From: Thermoproteota archaeon
Lineage (GTDB): Archaea > Thermoproteota > Thermoprotei_A > Sulfolobales > Ignisphaeraceae
Reading direction: 5' to 3'
DNA length: 64,000 nucleotides
NCBI GenBank assembly: GCA_030550585.1
Contig: JAUQPB010000002.1
Coordinates: 206,001 to 270,000, forward strand
The notes under the pieces were generated by a model that saw only the letters and a program-made list of their open reading frames with translations, was not told the origin of the DNA and ran no database searches. Position 1 is the stretch's first letter, and every line of letters begins with the position of its first letter. The position numbers and the translations under genes were made by a program. This document shows positions 46,344 to 55,625 of the stretch, piece by piece.

Positions 46344-47576
46344 TTGGTCACCCTACTGACTATTGTGCAAAGAAATTTTAGTAGAAGAAAAATCAGAACG
46401 GTATTAACTATAATAGGCATTTCAATTGGCATTGGGCTCACATTCTCTTTGCTATCAATAACGGCTACAGGTACACAAAGATCAGCTGAGCTCATTAGGA
46501 GGCTGACCGGAGCTGATATAACAATCTATAACGCTACTAGAGGGGCTATGCAACAAGGCTTTGTGGGTAGAAGGATAGGAGGGTTCTTCCCTATGGATAT
46601 GCCAACAAATCTAATCGATCTTAGTATAATTGATACACTTAGCATGATACCCGAAATCGAGGTTATATCGCCTCTCCTATCGTTTAGAGCATATCTAAAT
46701 TCTGTCACTATGGTCACAGTCTATGGTGTTGACATATCCACATATAGAAATGTCTCAAATTTAGATATTGTTGAGGGGGCTTTCCTGCAGAACCCAACTG
46801 CTTTCCAGGTCATCATCGGAAAAAGTCTTTCAGACGACTATAATATCTCTGTTGGGGATGCGATATCACTTCAAGTAGGCAACTCTACATGGAGCTTCAA
46901 AGTTGTTGGAGTATTCCAAAGTGGGGAGAGGTTCCAGGAATACGCTGTTTACATACCTATAGAAGTTGCACAGAATATAACAAATAGTGTTGGTAAGGCA
47001 TCACAAATAATGATTAAGTTGAGGGATCCAAGATACCTATCCGATGTAATACAAGCGATCCAGTCCTCTTTCCCCGGACTTGCAGTTTTCTCACCACTTA
47101 ACATGATTCAAAATGTTCAGCAAGCACTGAACACGATAACAATGTTCTTCTCGTCGATAGGGCTCGTAGCTGTAACTGCTGGTGCATTTGGCGTTGCCAA
47201 CACCATGATTATGAGCGTTGTTGAGAGAACTAGGGAGATAGGGATTCTCAGAGCCATTGGTGCAAGCAGAAGCTTCATACTGATGCTATTTCTATTAGAA
47301 TCCTTTTTAATCGGTTTTATAGGGGGTGTTATCGGGGTGTTAATCGGCATTGTACTCTCATACATTATAGCCCCTCTGGCATCATATAATCTGAGAGGTG
47401 GTATAGTCTCAGCCAGGGGAGTTTTTCAGCAGACATTTTCGGTGTACCCCACCATAACACCTATGAACATAGCTATTGCTATACTGCTTGGGATTGTGGT
47501 AGGGGTTGTAGCAGGGATATATCCAGCCTATAGAGCATCGAAGATAAAGCCTGTGGAGGCGTTGAGATATGTCTAA
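46344..47576 (+). CDS. MacB/FtsX-type ABC permease
   Basis: 410 residues in the usual plan: one N-terminal helix (residues 17-42), a ~230-residue outer domain (MacB periplasmic-core-like, with VVGVFQSGERFQEYAVYIP), and three C-terminal helices with the FtsX motif ERTREIGILRAIGASRSFIL. Start TTG 46344, six bases after GGTG. It overlaps the ATPase gene by 8 bp. Such systems move lipoproteins or export peptides or signals by mechanical force, not by classical transport. Confidence 0.9.
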   Translation: MVTLLTIVQRNFSRRKIRTVLTIIGISIGIGLTFSLLSITATGTQRSAELIRRLTGADITIYNATRGAMQQGFVGRRIGGFFPMDMPTNLIDLSIIDTLSMIPEIEVISPLLSFRAYLNSVTMVTVYGVDISTYRNVSNLDIVEGAFLQNPTAFQVIIGKSLSDDYNISVGDAISLQVGNSTWSFKVVGVFQSGERFQEYAVYIPIEVAQNITNSVGKASQIMIKLRDPRYLSDVIQAIQSSFPGLAVFSPLNMIQNVQQALNTITMFFSSIGLVAVTAGAFGVANTMIMSVVERTREIGILRAIGASRSFILMLFLLESFLIGFIGGVIGVLIGIVLSYIIAPLASYNLRGGIVSARGVFQQTFSVYPTITPMNIAIAILLGIVVGVVAGIYPAYRASKIKPVEALRYV

Positions 47577-48288
47577 AGTGGACATTGTGATAGTAAAGAA
47601 CGTTGTCAAGGTCTATAGATATGGGAAGACGTTTTTCGAAGCGTTGAGAGGATTGAGTCTAGCAGTGCAAAAAGGTGATATAGTTTGTATCGTAGGCCCA
47701 TCAGGATCTGGAAAAACAACGCTACTGAACATCATAGGTGGGCTAGACAAGCCTGATAGTGGAGAGGTTATAGTTGATGGCATGGATATTACAAGGTTGA
47801 GCGAAAAAGAGTTGAATATGTACAGACTGTACAAGGTTGGCTTTGTTTTCCAATCATTCAATCTAATACCAACACTAACAGTCCTTGAAAATGTCGAGCT
47901 ACCTATGTATCTAGCGAAAATAGATAAGGAGAAGAGGAGGCAGAGAGCATTGGGGCTTCTAAAAGCTGTGGGCCTCGAGAAACTAGCTAACAAGACGCCA
48001 GATGCTTTAAGTGGTGGTGAGCAACAGAGGGTTGCAATAGCGAGGGCACTTGCAAACAACCCATCTATAGTCTTAATGGATGAGCCAACAGCGGCTCTAG
48101 ACACTGAAAACACAAGGGTGTTGATGAACATCATAAGAAAGTTGAATAGGGAATATAATCAGACATTCATAATAGCAACACACGATGTTTTAGTTGCTAG
48201 AGGTTGTACAAAAATATATGGAATTAGGGATGGTAGGATAGAGGGGGTTTATAGCGCATCAGAGATAGGTAAGCTATTCCAGATATAG
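47569..48288 (+). CDS. LolD/MacB-type ABC ATPase
   Basis: 239 residues. Walker A GPSGSGKTT, Q-loop VFQSFNLIPTLTV, signature LSGGEQQR, Walker B IVLMDEPTAALD and switch His ATHDVLVA are all intact. The spacing and the FQSFNLIP segment are typical of partners of FtsX-type permeases. ATG 47569 lies within the permease gene, so the pair is translated together. Confidence 0.93.
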   Translation: MSKVDIVIVKNVVKVYRYGKTFFEALRGLSLAVQKGDIVCIVGPSGSGKTTLLNIIGGLDKPDSGEVIVDGMDITRLSEKELNMYRLYKVGFVFQSFNLIPTLTVLENVELPMYLAKIDKEKRRQRALGLLKAVGLEKLANKTPDALSGGEQQRVAIARALANNPSIVLMDEPTAALDTENTRVLMNIIRKLNREYNQTFIIATHDVLVARGCTKIYGIRDGRIEGVYSASEIGKLFQI

Positions 48289-48294
48289 CATCTA

Positions 48295-49197
48295 CTACAC
48301 CGCGAACCTCGCTACATATTTGTCTATAGCATCTTCGCTTAGCTCTGTAGAGCCTATGTGAACAAGTCTCCAAATCTCTGTATGGGTATTTACATCGCCT
48401 GGATTAACCGTTTTTAGAGGTCCTAGGGTTTCAAGCTCTAGAATCTTGTCATTTGTGTAGACCTCTATAAATGAGTTGAAGTCTGGATATGGTTCAGAAA
48501 CCTTCTTTGTTTTCTTTACAAATAGGTGTTCATCAACGTAGTAAGCAACCCACGGCTCATGGGCATTCACACCTATTTTTAGGGGATCCAGTGTTTCAGG
48601 GTCTTGCCTAATGAGTATATATCTATCCCCTAGAACAAGCCTTTTATCAGTTAGCTTTGTGTATGGCCATAAAGCTATTGATCTATCCGGCAAAAGGCAT
48701 TTCCCATCTACACATCTAGACCTTATAGGTATTATTGCAACTCCCCTTTGCTTCATTACTGTTAAAGCCCAACAAGAGAATTGTATTGGCCATCTACAAA
48801 TATTCTCAATTTTGTGTACAACCTCTAGGCTGTTGTCGTCAGGGCCTCTTCTAATAACAATTCTCTTCAGCACGCAGTTTTGTGGTTCTGGATTGCCCTC
48901 AACAACTATTTCACCCTCTTTCACATATATTTTAACAGGCTTATCCTCGATGGAATATGAGCGTGGGAAAGCCTCTGGGGAGGTCCATAGCCTATGGCCA
49001 CCATATATTCTCCAAACACCGTCAGGAGTCTCCAAAGAGATTTCGGGAACTACTCCAAAAACATTTAATTCTCTCTTGTCTTTGCGAGCAAGATACAGAA
49101 TACGTGGTCCAATCTCTTTTGCTATACCAACTACAAGGTTACCCATCTCTATAAACAGGACTTTGAAATTATTTAAAACACCTTCTTCTACATGCAT
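48295..49197 (-). CDS. galactose-mutarotase-like beta-sandwich protein (DUF4380-like)
   Basis: 300 residues, all-beta. Segments VGIAKEIGPRILYLARK and WRIYGGHRLWTSPEAFPRSY resemble aldose-epimerase-like proteins of unknown substrate. VVHKIENICRWPIQFSCWAL and GVNAHEPWVAYYV continue that fold. There is no signal peptide. It is convergent with the ABC pair and divergent from FmdE. It probably binds or epimerises a sugar, but the catalytic residues are not obvious. Confidence 0.65.
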   Translation of the reverse strand: MHVEEGVLNNFKVLFIEMGNLVVGIAKEIGPRILYLARKDKRELNVFGVVPEISLETPDGVWRIYGGHRLWTSPEAFPRSYSIEDKPVKIYVKEGEIVVEGNPEPQNCVLKRIVIRRGPDDNSLEVVHKIENICRWPIQFSCWALTVMKQRGVAIIPIRSRCVDGKCLLPDRSIALWPYTKLTDKRLVLGDRYILIRQDPETLDPLKIGVNAHEPWVAYYVDEHLFVKKTKKVSEPYPDFNSFIEVYTNDKILELETLGPLKTVNPGDVNTHTEIWRLVHIGSTELSEDAIDKYVARFAV

Positions 49198-49289
49198 ACT
49201 AAGTCACATGGAGGTTTTGCATACAAAAACTTTTAAATGTTGCGCGCTAATTTCGTGTTGTACACATGTAAACTGAATTGGTGCACCTT

Positions 49290-49979
49290 ATGGTAAGTAA
49301 AGAGCTTATAGAAAAGGCGAGAGAATTTCACGGGCATATATGTCCATTTCTAGTTTTGGGTCTTAGAGCATCTGAAATAGCTATGAAAAGACTTGGTATT
49401 AGCAAAGCCGGTGTTGGAGAGACTATTAGTGAGGATATTGTGGCTATTGTTGAAGCCAATAACTGTTTTGCTGATGGAGTTCAAATAGCGACTGGCTGTA
49501 CTTTTGGCAACAACTCTTTGATGTATATAGATACTGGGAAGAATGCTCTTACACTTTTTAGGAGGGGTAACAGGAGAGGTGTTAGGGTCTACATAGACGC
49601 TCAAAAGCTTAGAGAGAAATACTTTTCTAAAGAGGCTCTCGAGTTATTCCAAAAGGTTGTAGCTGAGAGAAGAGGTAGTAGAGAAGATGTTGAGAAGTTA
49701 CACAGGCTGTGGACTGAGATAGGCTATAGAATGGCTGACATTCCAGAAGAGGAGTTTGTTGTCCAAGAGGTTGAAATTGTTGAGGAGATAGAGAGGGCAC
49801 CGATATTCGAGAGCATTAGGTGTTCCAGGTGTGGTGAGCTTGTGATGGCGCCAAAGATTGTGTATGTTGATGGGAAGCCTCTATGTCTTCAATGTGCAGG
49901 TAGAGAGGCTCTGGCTGTCATAGGAAGGGGTATAACATACACAAAAATCCCATTCAGGTTGGTTCTCCATGGTCCTTAG
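49290..49979 (+). CDS. FmdE-family zinc protein
   Basis: About 229 residues. The N-terminal FmdE domain shows FHGHICPFLVLGLR (H14, H16, C18 of the metal site) and IVEANNCFADGVQIATGCTFGNNSL. The C-terminal zinc finger is IRCSRCGELV followed by CLQC. ATG 49290 is six bases after GGTG. It overlaps the binding-protein gene by 11 bp and so heads an operon with a FecBCD-type importer. FmdE copurifies with molybdenum formylmethanofuran dehydrogenase in methanogens. Here it may handle a metal or cofactor taken up by the importer (inferred). Confidence 0.88.
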   Translation: MVSKELIEKAREFHGHICPFLVLGLRASEIAMKRLGISKAGVGETISEDIVAIVEANNCFADGVQIATGCTFGNNSLMYIDTGKNALTLFRRGNRRGVRVYIDAQKLREKYFSKEALELFQKVVAERRGSREDVEKLHRLWTEIGYRMADIPEEEFVVQEVEIVEEIERAPIFESIRCSRCGELVMAPKIVYVDGKPLCLQCAGREALAVIGRGITYTKIPFRLVLHGP

Positions 49980-51129
49980 AGGGGTTGCTAAAACAACTTT
50001 GGTTATAGTCATCGTTATAGCCATCGCAATCGCAGTTATTGGAGTTTCTTACCTGCTTCTTCATATGGAGAGAACCAGCAAGGAGGAGGCAGAGACACAG
50101 ACATACTTTACTGTTACAGATATTTTGAATAGATCTGTTAAAATTCCGAAGAACTTAAGTAGGGTCGTTGCTATAGGCCCAGGCGCGCTTAGGTTGATAG
50201 CATATCTAAATGCGACTAATCTTCTCGTTGGTGTGGAAGAGGCTGAGCTAAGTTGGAGCCCAACTGGAAGAGACTACGCAATGGCCTACAGCACAATATT
50301 TAAGAGCCTACCTGTAATAGGGCCTGGAGGTCCCAATAGACCGCCAGATCCAGAAAAGCTGAGAACCGTAAAGCCACAGCTGATAATAATGTCGAGAACA
50401 TATGCAGATCTTTACCCACCTGATAGACTAGCTGAAGAGGTTAATGCAAGTGTTTTTGTAATTGACTATGGGGTTGCAGGATACCTAGATATTGATGGAA
50501 TCAAGAACGCTTTGATGATCCTTGGAAAGGTTTTGGGGAGAGAGGAGAGAGCCAAAGAACTTGTTAACTATATCAACCAATTGGTAAGCGATTTGAATAA
50601 TAGGACTAGAGATATAGCTTCTAGGCCAAAGGTCTACGTAGGCGCGATATCATATAAAGGTGGACAGCCGTTCACATCAACGCAAGCTAGGTTTGCCCCT
50701 CTACAGCTTCTAAACACACCGTCGATTGTGGATTCGATAGCTGGTAAAGCAGGTTTTACAACAATAGATTTCGAGTATCTGTTAAAGCAACAGCCAGACT
50801 TCATATTCATAGACGAAAACAACTTGAATACAGTTTTAAGCGACTTCAGGAAAGATCCGTCGATGTACTGTAGCTTGAATGCATTTAGAGCTGGAAGAGT
50901 CTACGGCGTTCTGCCATTCAACTACTACCACACAAATGTTGCTACAGCATTTGCAGATGCGTATTTCATTGGGAAGGTGCTCTACCCAGACAGATTCGCT
51001 GATGTCGATCCGGTTGCCAAAGCAGATGAGATATTCAAGGTGTTTCTCGGTAAGCCACTATACCAAGAGTTTGTCGCCGGCGGGTACCCAGGATTTGTGA
51101 ATCTAAGCAATATGTTTCCATGTGGATGA
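49969..51129 (+). CDS. metal/siderophore/cobalamin-type ABC binding protein
   Basis: A 386-residue FepB/BtuF-like protein held by an N-terminal helix (residues 8-30). The long single-helix backbone lies around residues 185-210 (KNALMILGKVLGREERAKEL). VVAIGPGALRLIAYLNATN and LKQQPDFIFIDENN are typical of the two lobes. The start overlaps the FmdE stop. The ligand is unknown; iron complexes, cobalamin, haem or molybdate/tungstate chelates are candidates. Confidence 0.9.
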   Translation: MVLRGVAKTTLVIVIVIAIAIAVIGVSYLLLHMERTSKEEAETQTYFTVTDILNRSVKIPKNLSRVVAIGPGALRLIAYLNATNLLVGVEEAELSWSPTGRDYAMAYSTIFKSLPVIGPGGPNRPPDPEKLRTVKPQLIIMSRTYADLYPPDRLAEEVNASVFVIDYGVAGYLDIDGIKNALMILGKVLGREERAKELVNYINQLVSDLNNRTRDIASRPKVYVGAISYKGGQPFTSTQARFAPLQLLNTPSIVDSIAGKAGFTTIDFEYLLKQQPDFIFIDENNLNTVLSDFRKDPSMYCSLNAFRAGRVYGVLPFNYYHTNVATAFADAYFIGKVLYPDRFADVDPVAKADEIFKVFLGKPLYQEFVAGGYPGFVNLSNMFPCG

Positions 51130-51135
51130 ATATAA

Positions 51136-52164
51136 ATGGTTATAGAGAGAATTTTTAGGGCTAGGAAAATCTTTATACTGATATCTATAGCCATACTGTT
51201 GCTTATAATACCATTTTCCCTTTCTGTAGGCGCATACAATGTGACTTATCTAGACGTGCTAAAGGCTCTATTTTGGGGCAACAGCCTATCGCCTGACACA
51301 ACAAGTGTCCTCTTAATCAGACTGAGGAGAGTTTTAGCAGGGATTTTGATAGGGTCTGTCCTTGGGGCCTCTGGCACGGCGATGCAGTCTGTGCTCAGAA
51401 ACCCCATGGCCTCCCCCTTCACGCTTGGCATATCTAACGCAGCCGCACTTGGGGTTGCAGTAGCCTTGTTAACAGGTTTTGGAGGTTCTGTAAGAGGTGT
51501 AATTATCTCATATTCAAACCCATATATAATACCTATATTTGCATTTGTTTTCGCATTAATTCAAACAGCCATCGTTTTGCTTCTAGCATACAAAGCTGGG
51601 TTGAGTGAAAGAGCCCTAGTCTTAGCTGCTATAGCAATGAACTTCTTCTACCAAGCACTGCTAAGCCTCATCCAATACCTCAAGCTGAACGAACTTCAAA
51701 TAGCACTAATAGTTTTCTGGAGCTTTGGCGATGTTGGTAGGGTTGGATGGGAGGAGCTGAAAATACTCTTCATAAGCGCCTTTGCACTCTCGATATACTT
51801 CATCGCTAGATCCCTAGACTTCGATCTGATGAGTCTTGGAGATGATGTTGCCTATGCCAGTGGTGTAAATGCTAAGAGGGTTAGACTAGAAACATCGGTT
51901 GTAGCAGCGCTTGGAGCCTCTATTGTAACAGCATTCTCTGGTGTAATAGCCTTTCTATGCCTAGTTTCGCCACATATTGCAAGGCTGGTTGTTGGAAACA
52001 GCCATAGATATCTCGTTCCACAGTCAATGCTTGTAGCGGCAATTCTTCTTGTGGCGGCTGATAGTATTGGTAGGTTTATACTCTCTCCTGTCACACTACC
52101 CGTTGGGATAACACTATCTTTGATTGGCTCACCTCTGCTTATATACCTTCTTTTGAGGAGGTGA
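51136..52164 (+). CDS. FecCD-type ABC permease
   Basis: 342 residues with about ten helices. The motifs LRRVLAGILIGSVLGASGTA (as in BtuC/FecC) and GVIAFLCLVSPHIARLVVGN, the cytoplasmic coupling loop, are intact. DSIGRFILSPVTLPVGITLS completes the family pattern. Starts 6 bp after the binding-protein stop. Confidence 0.93.
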   Translation: MVIERIFRARKIFILISIAILLLIIPFSLSVGAYNVTYLDVLKALFWGNSLSPDTTSVLLIRLRRVLAGILIGSVLGASGTAMQSVLRNPMASPFTLGISNAAALGVAVALLTGFGGSVRGVIISYSNPYIIPIFAFVFALIQTAIVLLLAYKAGLSERALVLAAIAMNFFYQALLSLIQYLKLNELQIALIVFWSFGDVGRVGWEELKILFISAFALSIYFIARSLDFDLMSLGDDVAYASGVNAKRVRLETSVVAALGASIVTAFSGVIAFLCLVSPHIARLVVGNSHRYLVPQSMLVAAILLVAADSIGRFILSPVTLPVGITLSLIGSPLLIYLLLRR

Positions 52165-52168
52165 TAGA

Positions 52169-52927
52169 GTGGTTATTATAAGAGTTGTTGATGTGGAGGT
52201 TAGATACGATAGTGTTAAGGCTTTGGACAGCATATCTTTCGATGTTTTTGAGGGGGAGATTGTAGCTGTTGTAGGCCCGAATGGATCGGGGAAGACAACA
52301 CTTCTAAAAATAGTGGATGGCATACTAAAGCCTGTGAAAGGATCTGTCTACATAGATATGAAAAACGTTGTCGACATCCCTAGAAAGCAGCTTGCGAAGG
52401 AGGTATCACTAGTGACGCAGTCTACATATGTGGTACCGGGTATCAAGGTAATAGACTTTGTCTTAACCGGAAGAAGGCCACACATAGACTTCATGCCAAC
52501 TAGAAAAGACATTGAAATCTCGTTGAATGCGCTTAAAGCTGTCAAAGCTGACAACCTTGTTGACAGGGACTTGACGGAGCTAAGTAGTGGCGAGTTGCAG
52601 AGAATTCTAATTGCAAGAGCCTTAGCAGCAGAGCCGAAGGTGCTGCTACTCGACGAGCCCACGTCAAATCTCGATCTGAGGTTTCAGATAGAGATACTCA
52701 ATCTGGTTAAGAGTCTTAGCAGAGAGAAGAGTCTCGCAGTAATAATGTCGCTTCACGATCTAACACAAGCATATAGGTTCTCAGACAAGGTTATTGTGCT
52801 GAAAAATGGGAGGGTCTACACGATTGGAAGGCCAGACGAGGTTCTAACCGAAAATGTTATTGAGGATGTGTATCAGGTTAGAGTAAGAATTGACAGGGTT
52901 TTGAAGGCTATCATACCGGTGGTGTGA
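52169..52927 (+). CDS. FepC/BtuD-type ABC ATPase
   Basis: 252 residues. Walker A GPNGSGKTT, signature LSSGELQR (an LSSG variant), Walker B VLLLDEPTSNLD and switch MSLHDLTQA. GTG 52169 is five bases after GGAGGTG. Last gene of the fmdE-fecBCD-like operon, convergent with the radical SAM gene 10 bp away. Confidence 0.92.
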   Translation: MVIIRVVDVEVRYDSVKALDSISFDVFEGEIVAVVGPNGSGKTTLLKIVDGILKPVKGSVYIDMKNVVDIPRKQLAKEVSLVTQSTYVVPGIKVIDFVLTGRRPHIDFMPTRKDIEISLNALKAVKADNLVDRDLTELSSGELQRILIARALAAEPKVLLLDEPTSNLDLRFQIEILNLVKSLSREKSLAVIMSLHDLTQAYRFSDKVIVLKNGRVYTIGRPDEVLTENVIEDVYQVRVRIDRVLKAIIPVV

Positions 52928-52937
52928 CATGGTTAAA

Positions 52938-53978
52938 TTAGAGGAGGGTTTTCTTCCACGGTATGTACAATCCTTTTATGGGTATCTCATATCCGCATCT
53001 AGGACACCTGTACTTCCTGTCATCTCTTTCTAGATGCCACTCCCAAACTCTGTACCACCTCCTGTAGATTAGGGTCTTGCCACACCTTGGGCATTTGGTC
53101 GACTCTAGTTCTGGATCCCCAACATTTCCAATATAGATAAACTCGATTCCGCTCCTCCTAGCCTCTTCAGCCACACTAAGAAGCTTTTCCTTTGGTGTTG
53201 GAGGCTCACCCCATTTGTGCGCTGGGTAATACCTGTTTATGTGTAGGGGTGTCTTCTCCCCCAGCTTGCTTATATGCATATCTATGATCCAATCGATGCA
53301 CTCATCAAAATCATTTGTGTTTGTGACCACCAGATAAACCATCTCCACATGCCCACCTAGATCTAGAACAGCTTTTGCATTTCTATAGACTACGTTGTGG
53401 TCTATGTTTGGCAAGGCCTTTCTCATCTTTGGACAGCCCTTAATATCTATGCTCCAGCCATCGACACCAGCACCAACAAGTTTTTCAATGGCATCAAGTG
53501 TTTGATAACCATTTGTAACAACCATGAAGTAGAGATCATTTCTCTTTGCAAGCTCTGCCAAATCGATTAGATAGTCGAAGTTTACAGTTGGTTCATTGAA
53601 ACTTGCACTAAAACCCTCGTCACCAAACCTTATCGCCAATTCCAACAGCTTTTCAGGGGGTATATATTCATCGTCATCTTTAGGAAGTCTAAAGCTTAGA
53701 TGGTGGTTCTGGCACCACGGACAATAGAAATTGCAACCCCATGTCGAAAACGTTAAGGCTGTACTATTTGGCCAGTAGTGGAAAAGGGGTTTAATCTCTA
53801 TAGGCCTACTCTCAACAGCGCTTATTCTTCCATAGCCAATGTGTATGAGAACCCCATTAAAATTTTTATATGATCCACAAATCCCCACTCTATTAGGTGG
53901 TATAACACATTTTCTTTCACAAACCATGCAAACAATTGAATCGTTGTGTTTTCTCCAAAGTCTAGCAACCTTATTCAT
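52938..53978 (-). CDS. radical SAM protein, AmmeMemoRadiSam/PflA-like
   Basis: About 346 residues. The radical SAM cluster is CNFYCPWC (C-x3-C-x2-C) in STWGCNFYCPWCQNHH. The N-terminal CMVCERKCVIPPNRVGICG adds a Cys knuckle, and the C-terminal zinc ribbon has CPRCGKTLIYRRW and CPRCGYEIPI, all as in the AmmeMemoRadiSam system. The usual Memo and AMMECR1 partners are not in this window. ATG 53978 is preferred to TTG 53987. Substrate unknown; distantly related to pyruvate-formate-lyase activators. Confidence 0.88.
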   Translation of the reverse strand: MNKVARLWRKHNDSIVCMVCERKCVIPPNRVGICGSYKNFNGVLIHIGYGRISAVESRPIEIKPLFHYWPNSTALTFSTWGCNFYCPWCQNHHLSFRLPKDDDEYIPPEKLLELAIRFGDEGFSASFNEPTVNFDYLIDLAELAKRNDLYFMVVTNGYQTLDAIEKLVGAGVDGWSIDIKGCPKMRKALPNIDHNVVYRNAKAVLDLGGHVEMVYLVVTNTNDFDECIDWIIDMHISKLGEKTPLHINRYYPAHKWGEPPTPKEKLLSVAEEARRSGIEFIYIGNVGDPELESTKCPRCGKTLIYRRWYRVWEWHLERDDRKYRCPRCGYEIPIKGLYIPWKKTLL

Positions 53979-54026
53979 ATCTCTCAACGCTATCTACTTT
54001 CATAAAAACTTATTGTTTTAATGAAT

Positions 54027-54764
54027 TTAAACGTTTATTTGTTGGCATGGGTAAGGCACTAGAATCTCTAAATCCTCATTTATAGGGGTTTTAATTGGTT
54101 GGGGCCACAGGTAGAAGTGTATAAGTATGAGCTTTTTTACATTACTTTTAATAGCGATATTTATAGCGTCTTTGTATGTGCTATGACCATATCTATGAGC
54201 CTCTTCGCTATATGTGGAAGCCTCGTGAATTAGAATATCACATCCTCTAGCAAATTCTATTAGCTTGGGATTATACGATGTGTCACCACTATAAACAATA
54301 CATTTACCGTCAACTATGATCTTAATTGATGCAGCAGGTGTTGTGTGTATAGCCTCTAGAAACTCTATTTCGAAATCGCCAACCCTAACCCTTTTATCAA
54401 AACCAATCTTGATAAAGTCTACTAAGTGTAGTAGGTTTAGGGAGCTGGAGGCCTTTAAAAGTTCTACAATAGCTTCAATTACATCGTCTATGGATACTAT
54501 AAGCATCTTTCTATAGCCTAGGTGATTAGCTATTTGAAGTAGTGTTGGCAAACCCAAAACATGGTCTCCATGTCTATGCGATATTACAACACCTTTAAAA
54601 TTATCATCTATTTGCAAACCACATTTCCTCATAGCTCCATAGACTCCTTCACCAGCCTCAACAAGAATCCAGTTGCCACTAGAATTCACTATTACAAATG
54701 ATGTATAGCCTAGGAGAGGGTCTGAAATCCAGCCGCCAACACCAAGAAAAACAATTTTGGTCAA
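54027..54764 (-). CDS. MBL-fold hydrolase, RNase Z-like
   Basis: A zinc metallo-hydrolase of 245 residues. SHRHGDHVLGLP is the HxHxDH motif, IVYSGDTSYNPKLIEF the second-site Asp, IHEASTYSEEAHRYGHST the third motif with the RNase Z-like His, and LILIHFYLW the last His. The start is TTG 54764 (six bases after GGTG, product beginning MTKIVFLG); GTG 54773 is the alternative. It may process tRNA 3' ends or hydrolyse another phosphoester; length is short of classic RNase Z. Confidence 0.85.
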   Translation of the reverse strand: MTKIVFLGVGGWISDPLLGYTSFVIVNSSGNWILVEAGEGVYGAMRKCGLQIDDNFKGVVISHRHGDHVLGLPTLLQIANHLGYRKMLIVSIDDVIEAIVELLKASSSLNLLHLVDFIKIGFDKRVRVGDFEIEFLEAIHTTPAASIKIIVDGKCIVYSGDTSYNPKLIEFARGCDILIHEASTYSEEAHRYGHSTYKDAINIAIKSNVKKLILIHFYLWPQPIKTPINEDLEILVPYPCQQINV

Positions 54765-54775
54765 TAGAAACACCT

Positions 54776-55540
54776 TTACCTCTTCCCAGATTTCTTCTTT
54801 GATTTGGCCTGAGATGTTTTAGAAAAGCCTATTCTAGGCATCTTCACAGTTTCTATAAAAGCACCTGCTACAATCATTGAAATACTTACGCCAACAACTA
54901 TCGAAGATGCTATAGCCTGTGCGAAGCTGACACCACACACATAATCTATTTTTATTTGCTCATAGGATGATTCAGAGACTGGCGCAAGAGTTATTACTAT
55001 TGCCTGCACCTCAACCTCTTTTGAACTAGGGCCATAGACCAAAAGTCTTGATATATTAACATTTGTATTAAAGTTTAGGGTGAGTCTATAGAGCCCAGGC
55101 TCTAACTCCTTTTGGTAAAACAGTGTTGTATTTAATGTTTTGCCAAAAATTGCTTGTCGCGGGCTTAGCGAAGAGTAGACAATGGTTTGGTTATTTGAAG
55201 TATTCAAAATTGCTACATAACCTTCGTAATTCTCATCTTTGGGCTTTCCAACAATCTCTATGTATATATAGCCAATAGTGTTATTCACCTTGAATGTGTA
55301 GTTAAATGGCTTGTTAGCCTCAATCACAATATTTGAAAGGTTTACTGGTGTACTTCGCCAATAATACCACTCACTATACTTAGGACTCATCTTTCCAACA
55401 AATTCTTTGGGAACGTAAACATATGTTGAACATGTCTTAACCTCAACACCACTTAGTAGCAATAGCCACCCGATAACGAATAGAAGTATCCCTAGACTAA
55501 TCAATGCAATTGATTTGCTTGACACCTTAATCAACCTCAA
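54776..55540 (-). CDS. two-helix membrane protein with outer beta domain
   Basis: 254 residues: an N-terminal helix (about 12-32), a ~170-residue outer domain rich in beta strands and N-glycosylation sequons (NTSNNQT, NTT), and a C-terminal helix (about 210-230) ending in a Lys-rich cytoplasmic tail. Family not recognised. TTG 55540 is the apparent start. It lies 11 bp before the MBL gene and is probably co-transcribed. Confidence 0.65.
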   Translation of the reverse strand: MRLIKVSSKSIALISLGILLFVIGWLLLLSGVEVKTCSTYVYVPKEFVGKMSPKYSEWYYWRSTPVNLSNIVIEANKPFNYTFKVNNTIGYIYIEIVGKPKDENYEGYVAILNTSNNQTIVYSSLSPRQAIFGKTLNTTLFYQKELEPGLYRLTLNFNTNVNISRLLVYGPSSKEVEVQAIVITLAPVSESSYEQIKIDYVCGVSFAQAIASSIVVGVSISMIVAGAFIETVKMPRIGFSKTSQAKSKKKSGKR

Positions 55541-55625
55541 ATAATTTGGAGAAGTAAAGATTTTTAAGGTTATGAGGTCTTATTGAGCCCTTGCAATATG
55601 CAGTTACTATTTGAAATTAATTGAA

